NCBI GenBank assembly: GCA_947650365.1 | Contig: OX393555.1 | Location: 9,974,840-10,038,839, forward strand | Direction of reading: 5' to 3' | Origin: Chamaelirium japonicum | Taxonomy: Eukaryota; Streptophyta; Magnoliopsida; Liliales; Melanthiaceae | DNA length: 64,000 nt | In this document: piece by piece, positions 37,203 through 46,200 of the stretch | How positions within the stretch are numbered: position 1 is the first letter of the stretch | Layout: each line of letters starts with the position of its first letter | Translations under genes and position numbers: made by a program | The notes under the pieces: generated by a model | The model's input: the letters and a program-made list of their open reading frames with translations, nothing else | Databases searched by the model: none | Told to the model about the DNA's origin: nothing

Positions 37203-40200
37203 CCATTTAAAAGCTTTACTTATTCGTTATTCTCTATCATTTCCCATCTAATTCTGACAATTGTATATTTAGCTGCAGAAAATAGTTCCCGGGCAATATT
37301 TTCCATTGGTCAAATTAATTTGTTGGCAAATAAAAGGAGGACACTTGTGCTATCCTCTCATATTTCAAAAGAAACTAAAGATACTGTTAGTTTCCAATGG
37401 TCTCCCTTTCCTGTTGAGATGCTGAGCGCATCCGCAGTGGTTCCATCACCATCGGGTTCAAAGCTCCTTGTAGTTCGGAATACAGAAAATGAGTCCTCGA
37501 CACAGCTTGAAATATGGGGCCCCTCCCAGTTGGAAAGGGAAATACATATCCCCAAATCTGTTCATGGTTCATTATATACAGATAGATGGTAATTTGTCTA
37601 CATATCAACTTTGATGGCCGATTAATTTACTGTTCTGATATGACTATCTTATTTGTGATATGGAAGAATGTTATTACACCTATGACATAAAATTCATAAG
37701 TTTTTTCTAATTTTACTAATATTTTAGGTTTGAGGGGATTTCTTGGGATCATGAAGAAACTCTTATTGCCTATATTGCTGAAGAGCCGTCTCCATCTAAG
37801 CCAATATTTGATAGTTTAGGGTACAAAAAAGAAGGCTCTTCTGATAAGGAATGTGCTACCTGGAAAGGTCAAGGTGATTGGGAAGAGGATTGGGGTGAAA
37901 CCTATTCAGGCAAAAGGAAACCCTCACTCTTTGTAATCAATATTAATAGGTCTATTTGTACCTTTATGTATTTATTTAATTGCTGATTTTTATTTTTAAA
38001 AATGTAAGGAGGGCAGTGCCTTGAATTATCTCTTGGTTTATTTTTTAGTGGAGAAGTACACCCTGTTGAGGGCATTGCGAAATCCTTGAGTGTCGGGCAA
38101 GTTGTATGGGCTCCATCACCCTACAATAGCTGTCATAAGTACTTGGTTTTTGTTGGATGGTCATCAGAACATGGTTCACAACAAGTATCAAGAAAGCTTG
38201 GCATGAAAGTTTGCTATAATAGGCCATGTGCCTTGTATGCAATCAGAGCCCCTTGTCAAAAATCAAATGCTGATGAACTGGGATTCAGGTAGGCTTTATA
38301 TTTTCCATAAGAAACATGGGCTTGTACTAGATTTTTTTTGCTATTTTCCTTGCAAATCGCAGTTGATGTCTTGTGAGTTGAGTGATTGTATTTATCATCA
38401 TTTCTTGTTGCTAACTTACTTTCAGCACAAATGGAACTGAAGTTCCGGTATCTGCAGTCAATTTAACTTATGGAATGAGTAGTGCCTTCTTTCCTCGGTT
38501 CAGGTAATTTATATTGATTCTCACAGTTTGCTTGCTGAATGCTTTTCTGATACATGTATCTTCATGTTTCATTCTTCTGTTAGTTTACCTGATTTTTATC
38601 TTCAAGCAATCACTTATACCGGCATGGTGTGTTTCTCATTCATTTAAGGAAATTGCATGCTAATAGTTTCAGCTCTTCATGATTCTTTCTTTGTAACCAT
38701 ATATCCATTTGCGCACAAAGTGAAAAAATTGGTTCATAGATGCATTGACACCAGACAACTTAGTGTGTGTTTCATATAAATTATACTATTATGTTAATTT
38801 ATAACTGATGTTGATACCAGCATTGAGTGTTCCTCATTCATTTAAGGAAATTGCATGCTGGTAGTTTCATGTCATCATTCTTTCATTGTAACAGGGTGGG
38901 ATCACCCAAGTTGATCATACCCCAAAGGTAAGAATAAGCCTGTACAAGACTAAGGAGTATCTACAGTCTTTTTGGAAGACTAGAGTCCCCTTGAAGATTT
39001 GTATTTTCATGTGGTTAATGATAAAAAAGAAGTTGTTGACCAGAGTCAACCTTCTTCGACGTGGGAACAAAAACATTATGGACACATCTTGTGTTCTTTG
39101 TGGTCATGACAGGGAAGATATTAACCATCTTTTTATTCACTGCCCGTTCTCTAAAGGCCTTTGGGAGCAGATGAAGAGAGGGCTGAACATCCGAGGTACG
39201 CCTTGGTCAGTTTTCTCTATGTGGACGGTCTGGCGAGAGAAGCGAATCAAAAGATGGTTACGTAACAGCTAGGATTTTCTGGTCATGGTGGTGTGCTGGA
39301 GCATATGGTTAGAGAGAAACAACAGGATATTCCGTAAAAAGACAATGACCAGAGATATGGTTAAAGATTCCATCAAAAGGAGGTTGATCCAGTGGAAAAC
39401 TGTCTTGTAGGGCCAGAGACTTGGGCAATTAGATAACATCATCTGTAATCTCTGTTGATTTTTCCTTTTTGCTTTTATTGTCTTGGTTTTTGTCGGGCTG
39501 GGTCGCCTTGTAATTACCTTTTACTTAATGCACTGGTAGGGGTCTAGGCGGAACCCCCCCCCTCATTCACTGAGAGGGATTTCTCAAAAAAAAAAAACAG
39601 TCTAACACCCCCCCTCAAACTCAAGATTGATCATACACCATGAGATTGGTAAGAAGGTACCGAAACCGCTGAACGGTGTGTGTCTTCGTAAAAAAGTGTT
39701 CAATCTGCACTGTAGAATACACATACGGAAGCAGGAGTGTGCCCATCCATATAGCCATGCCACAAGAGAAGTGACAATCGAGCTCAATGTGCTTCGTGCA
39801 TTTATGGAACATTGGATTTCTTGTAATTTGAAAAGCACTCCGGTTGTCACAATAGAGTGGAGTCGACGAGCAGCTGAACACCCATATCACTGAGTAGAGG
39901 ACGTAGCCAAACAACCTCACACGCAGTCCATGACATAGCACGATACTCGGTCTCAGTGCTGGAAAGAGAAAATAGATCCTTCTTGCTCCGCCAGTTGATG
40001 AGCGAGTTGTCTAAGAAAATGCAGTATCCGGTGGTGGATCACTGATCGGTAGGATCTCCAGCGCAATCCACATCTGAAAAAGTACGTAGATCCAAAGAGG
40101 AAGAGTACGCCAACAACAAGAGCGAGTTAGTATACCCCGAAGATAGCGAAGAATCCTCAACAATGCAACATAGTGAACCGAGCATGTAGTACTGACAAAC

Positions 40201-43200
40201 TGACTAATAACTCGGACAATATGTGCAATATCTAAGCGAGTGATCGTTAGATAAATAAGAGCACTGACAAACTGCCTGTAACGAATGAGATTCGAGAGCA
40301 GCTCGTCATAAGTGTGACGGAGCTTCACATTATGCTCCATCAGTCTGTCGATGGTATGAGAGTCAATAAGACCGACACGATTCAGTACATGATAGGCATA
40401 CTTCTGCTGAGAGACTTAGTATCCCTGGGGAAAAAATCAACCTCAAGACCAAGGAAGTAGCAAAGTGGTCCAAGGTCTTTTATTTCAAACTGCTGCTGAA
40501 AGTGCTTCTTTAAAGAGTCAATCATGGCAGTGTCATCACCCGTGACAGAGGTTGAGTGCCGAGTGAATAGAGCATATTCTTAATGACAGACTCTCCGTGA
40601 AATCAGCCTAAAGTACCGTAGTCCGGATTCCGGAAGCCCTCAAACCAAGCACGTGGAGCTTGCTTGAGCCCATAGATAGCTTGGCGATGGCGATAGACCT
40701 GCTAAAGAGGAGACTGAAGACCAGGAGGCGACTGAATGTAGCCCTCCTCAAAGAGATCTCCATGAAGAGAGGCATTCTTCACGCCCATCTGGCACAACGG
40801 CCAATAATGAACTACAACAACGACGAGAAGAGTCCAGACATACGACATCTTTGCAAGGGGCAAAGGACTTTTTGTAGTCTATGTCGTAGTCCTAGGTAAA
40901 ACCTCGAGCAACGAGACGGGCCTTGTTTCGCTCAATAGACCCGTCAAAGGGGATCTTGACCTGGTAGACTCATTGATAACTGATGGGATCCTTACTTGAA
41001 GGAAGAGGAACAAGCTCCCAAGTGTTAGTTCGCTGAAGAGCCTGCAACTCCTCTGTCATGGCCTACTGTCAATGAGGAACCTGAACTGCCTCACGGTAAG
41101 TCTGTGACTCATGGATTAGGTGGATAACTACAAGAAAGGCCTGAAAACATGAAGAATAAGAGTTAGTACGAGAAAAACCATAGCGATCAGGCGATTGTCG
41201 CTCACGCTAAAGATAGTGTCGTAGAGAAGTAAGAGCAGAAGACCCATCGTCTAGGTAGGACGAAACTGGTAGCAAAGACGGTGAAACAGGTAAATCTGAA
41301 GGAGCAGCTGGTGCTGGTACGACAGGTGGAGCTGGAAGAGCAGCTGGTGCAAGCTGGTGACGTGTGTAGGTGTACGTGATTGGTGGGTGCGGTAGTCAAG
41401 TGTTGAAGTTAGAATAAGAGGAGCGCCCAGAGTGACTGGTGAGTCAAAATAGGGAGAAGGAATCGAGATCCCGGAAGAGGATACCGGCGATGTGGAAGAT
41501 TCGGAAGGGGGAAGAAAAGACATGTTTTGGCTTACTTCCATAGTTTGTGAGCACTAAGATGCATATGTAAAGTGGAATCCCACAATTGAAAGTTGGTGGT
41601 TCCAATGAGAATAACAACCTCCAACATGTCTTGGTCTGACTTATGAATATAGTCATAAGACTCATAACCTCAACAAAGTAAACATGGAATGATCGGCTCT
41701 GGAGCTCTTTACCTAATTTTACTGTGTTTCTAATGTTACTAACACCTAGTGCTTGGGACTTATTTTGACAAAGATTATGTAATGTGATAGTAAAAGGAGA
41801 CAGTAAAACGTTTTCTACTTCCCTTCAAACTTTGCCTAAATCTTGAAACGTATTGCTGCTTCTATTTTTCCTTGACCCTCATGTCACTATGGCTGCTCTT
41901 ATTGGACTACTCTATGCACTTTATTCTCATGAATCAATGTCCAAAAGTATGGCCTTGTCTCATATTGATGTTTTATTTAATTGTTGTTTAGTGCTTATTT
42001 ATATATGGGGAGCACATTATTGTATTTAGAAACTTGCTTATTGAGCGCTTAATTTAATCTTTTCTCTTTCTATTTACAATTATGTAAGTTCTATCATATA
42101 TATTAGTTTTACCAACTAAATCTCTTCTTTTTGTTTAGGCATGTGACGAACCTAGAGGGGAGAGAGAGACATCTAGGGTTTTGTGGAGAGAATAGGATGG
42201 ATCTCTCATTAGACCAATAGGCCAATATAAAGGCAAAATACATGTGAGTCATTTATACACTAAGTATGTGTATATACAAGATTACATCTCAACACCCCCC
42301 CCTCAAACTCAAGGTGGATCATGCACCAAGAGTTTGCCAATCAACGACCGAAACCGTGGCATAGGATGTGACTTCATGAAGAAGTCAGGTATCTGCTCTG
42401 CTGAGGAAACGAAGGGGAGTGAGATCATCTTGGCCTCATACTCCTGTCGAACAAAGTTATAGTCAATCTCGATATGCTTTGTTCTCTCATGAAAAACCGG
42501 ATTGCTAGCAATCTGAATAGCACTCTGGTTATCACAGTGAAGTGGAGTAGGCCAGAAGAAAGCAACACCAAGATCACTGAGGGGACTATCTCCTTGGTCG
42601 TGGAGACCATGGCCCTGTACTCTAACTTAGTGCTGGAAAAAGATCACTTTTTGCTTCTTGCTGCGCCAGGATATTAGAGAATCACCCAGAAACAAGCAGT
42701 AACCAGTGGTGGAGCGGCGAGTAGTCGGATCTCCAGCACAGTCTGCATCCGAGTAGACTCAAAGACTGAGAGAGAAAGACGACAAAAACAAGGAGCGAGT
42801 AACTGTCCCTCTAAGGTACCGAAGGATCCAAAAAAGAGCATCGTAGAGAACTGATCGTGGAGCTACAATAAACTGACTGACAATGCTGATAGCATGTGCA
42901 ATGTCAGGCCGAGTGATACAAAGGTAGACGAGCTATCCCATAATCTGCCTGTACCTAGTGGGATCTGAAAGAGGGACTCCATTTGTAGGACGTAGCTTCA
43001 AGTGACGCTCAAGAGGGGTGTCGACTGTGCGGGTATCTGAGAGGGTAGCATGACTAAGGATGTCTAATAGGTACTTCTGCTGAGAGAGCAGAATGCCACT
43101 TGCATTTTATGCAACCTCAAGGCCGAGAAAGTAGCGAAGAGTACCCAAGTCTATCTGAAACTGGCTCCTCAGGTGTTGTTGAAGACAAGCAATCGTAACA

Positions 43201-46200
43201 GAGTCATCCCCTGGATGATCATGTGATCCACGTACAATAGTAGAATTGCTCGGCCCTGCGGGGACGACCTCACAAACAGAGTGGTCCTGACTGCACTCTG
43301 AGTAACCAAGCTCCCTGACATAATAGCGAAACTACTCAAACCAGGCGTAAGGAGCCTATTTGAGCCTATAAATGGCCCGACGAAGACGACAAACGTGCTG
43401 AGGAGGAATGCAGAGTCTGGGAGGAGGATCCATGTAAACGGTTTTAGACAGGTCCCCGTGAAGAAAGTCATTCTTTACATCCATCTGAAGAAAGGGCCAG
43501 CGACGGACGGTTGCGACCGCCAGAAGAGCTCTAATGGTGGTCATTTGAGCCACTAGAGCAAAGGCCTCCTCATAGTCAACATTGTACTTCTGAGTAAAGT
43601 CACGGGCCACCACCCGAGCTATGTGCCGCTCAATGGAGCCATTAGGTCGGTGTTTGGCCTTATAGATCCACTTCCAACTGAGGGCAGTGGGATAACATCC
43701 CATTTCTGGGTTTGCTGAAAGGCCTGGAACTCTTCATCCATGGCCTGACGCCACTGTGGAAACTGAACTGCCTCAGAGTAGGACCGAGGCTCCCGATCTA
43801 CATGCACAGTGGAAAGAAAAGCAGTAAACTGAGGCGAGCAGCTACATACAGAGGCGAAGCCAAAGTGGTCAGAAGGCCCAGTGACGTGGCTAAAGTGAGC
43901 AGGCGGGTGGTGTCGCACTGGTGGTAGCAAGGCGGCCACGGATCCACAACCGGCGGTGACAGAGCAGGCACAATAGGTGGAGTACCAGGAGCAAACTCAA
44001 CAGCATGAGAAGCTAAATCCTCGAAGAAGGAAGAAGGAAACATAGACACAGGGGTAGTCCGACGAGAGTAAAACTGAGAAAAGGGAGAGAACCCGGGAAG
44101 GAGAGAGAGGCGCAGACGTAGAGTAGGAAGCCTTGGAGGAGTTCCTTGGAGAAGTTGGGGAAACAACCGGCAAAGGAGCCTGTGGTACAGGAGGAGCCGG
44201 TGATGAGAAAGGAGCCGGTGGAGCTGGGGGGGTCAGAGAAGCCGACAGTGGAGATGCAGGTGTCGAGGATAGAGGAGAAGAAACCTTGAGGAAGTTGAGA
44301 TCGTGAGCCTCGAAGAGTAGTAGGGCGTATCCTCGACGAAGGAGACATGGCGAGAGATACGCAAATGACGAGCAACAGGGTCATAGCAGCGATATCCCTT
44401 GTGCTCAGAACTGATCCCAAGAAGGATGCATTTAGCTGCCTGAGCAGACTGCTTGGTGCACTCATGGGGAGGAAGAACCACAAAGCAAGTGCACCCAAAC
44501 GTGCAAAGAGGGTTAGTCGGGAGTGGTCGAATAGATACGCTCGTGAGGAGACAAGTCATTCGGAAGAACCAACGAAGGAGTGATGTTAATGAGCTGGACT
44601 GAGGTCAGAAGTGCCTCAGCTTAGAAGCGCTGAGGGACATAACCGGAAAGGAGAGCATGAGTGGTCGCAAGAACATGGCGATGCTTGTGCTCAGCAATGC
44701 CATTCTGCTCATGGATGTGAGAACACGAGTGCTGAAAAATAGTCCCATAGGACTGAATAGGACTGCGCATAGTGGTAGATAAATACTCAAGGGCACAATC
44801 AGATCGAAAGATCTTGATGTGCCGACTAAACTGCGTATGAATCATGGAGGGGAAGTCATGGTAGGCTTGGAGGATATCCGAGCGATGACGGAGAAGGTAG
44901 ACCCACGTGTAGCGACTGTAATCATCCACAAAAGAGACATAATATAAATACCCATTCATAGAAGGGAGAGGAGAAGGTCCCCAGATATCAGAGTGAACAA
45001 GATAAAAAGGAGCAGAGATCTGAGAAGTACTAGATGAAAAATAAAGAGCTGCAGCTTTTGCGAGCTTGCAGCTTGTACATGTAGACAAAGACGAAAAAGG
45101 ACCACGACCTAGAGCTCTAAAGTGGAATAATATCTTAAGTCGTGGTTCTGATACATGACCCAGTCTCCAGTGCCACAGATCAGCATCAGGAGAAACAACA
45201 CCACAAAAACCAGAAGCGGATGAAGGCAAAGAGTGAAGAAATTCCATATGGTATAGTCATCCTGTCCTACGACCTGCTCGAATCGGTCGGCTAGTATGTA
45301 GATCCTGTAGCAAACAAGAAGAAGCAGTAAACGTCACAGAGGAACCAGAGTCACACAAAGCACTAACTGAAATAAGGTGCATGTGGAGGGTGAGAGCATG
45401 AAACACAGAGGGTAGGGACTAGGGAGAGGTGGCTAGCGGGAGCGGAGGCTGTAGTAATAGATTCAAACTGTGAAATGGCTAAGCAAGAACCATCCACAGT
45501 GTGAATCGGTGGCAGGTGCTTCGCAGGCTGGCATGCAGTGAGCAAAGAGGCATCCAGAGTCATATGGTGTGAGGCGCCCGAGTCCAGGATCCAAACAGAA
45601 GAACTACCAGGAGAGGCAGAGAATGCTGTGGTGCTGGAAGGTGCAGGAGGAGTGGCAGACTGCTGAGAAAGTCTAAGCTGAGCCAGTTCCTCACTGATGG
45701 ACTGTAGGTCTCTAGTTGAGAATGAAGAGGCAACATGTAACATCCGCCCCAAACACACAAGATATTGTCCGCTTTGCCTATGCCCGCACGAGGATTTCCT
45801 AGGGTGGTCACCCATCCTAGTACTACTCTCGCCCGAGCACGCTTAACTACGGAGTTCTTACGGAATTCGTAGCGGCGCACTGTTTTAAAACGCATCTTCT
45901 ATGTTTGGGAGGGGAAATTATATAAGTAGTTCAGGATCTCCTTCTCTCCAGGCGATGGGCTAACTCGTGGCCTTGTACACCTCACCTTACCTCATCCATC
46001 TGGCATCACAGCCTCAGGAGTCTTGGCTCTTGGCTATTGGATCTTGGTTGTTACAATCCACCCCCCTTAGGGGCTACATGTCTACGTATAGGATTAGACC
46101 CCCCCCATTGCGAGGAAAACCGGCTCTGATACCATTTTGTAACATCCACCCCAAACACACAAGATATTGTCCGCTTTGCCCGTGCCCGCACGAGGACTTC

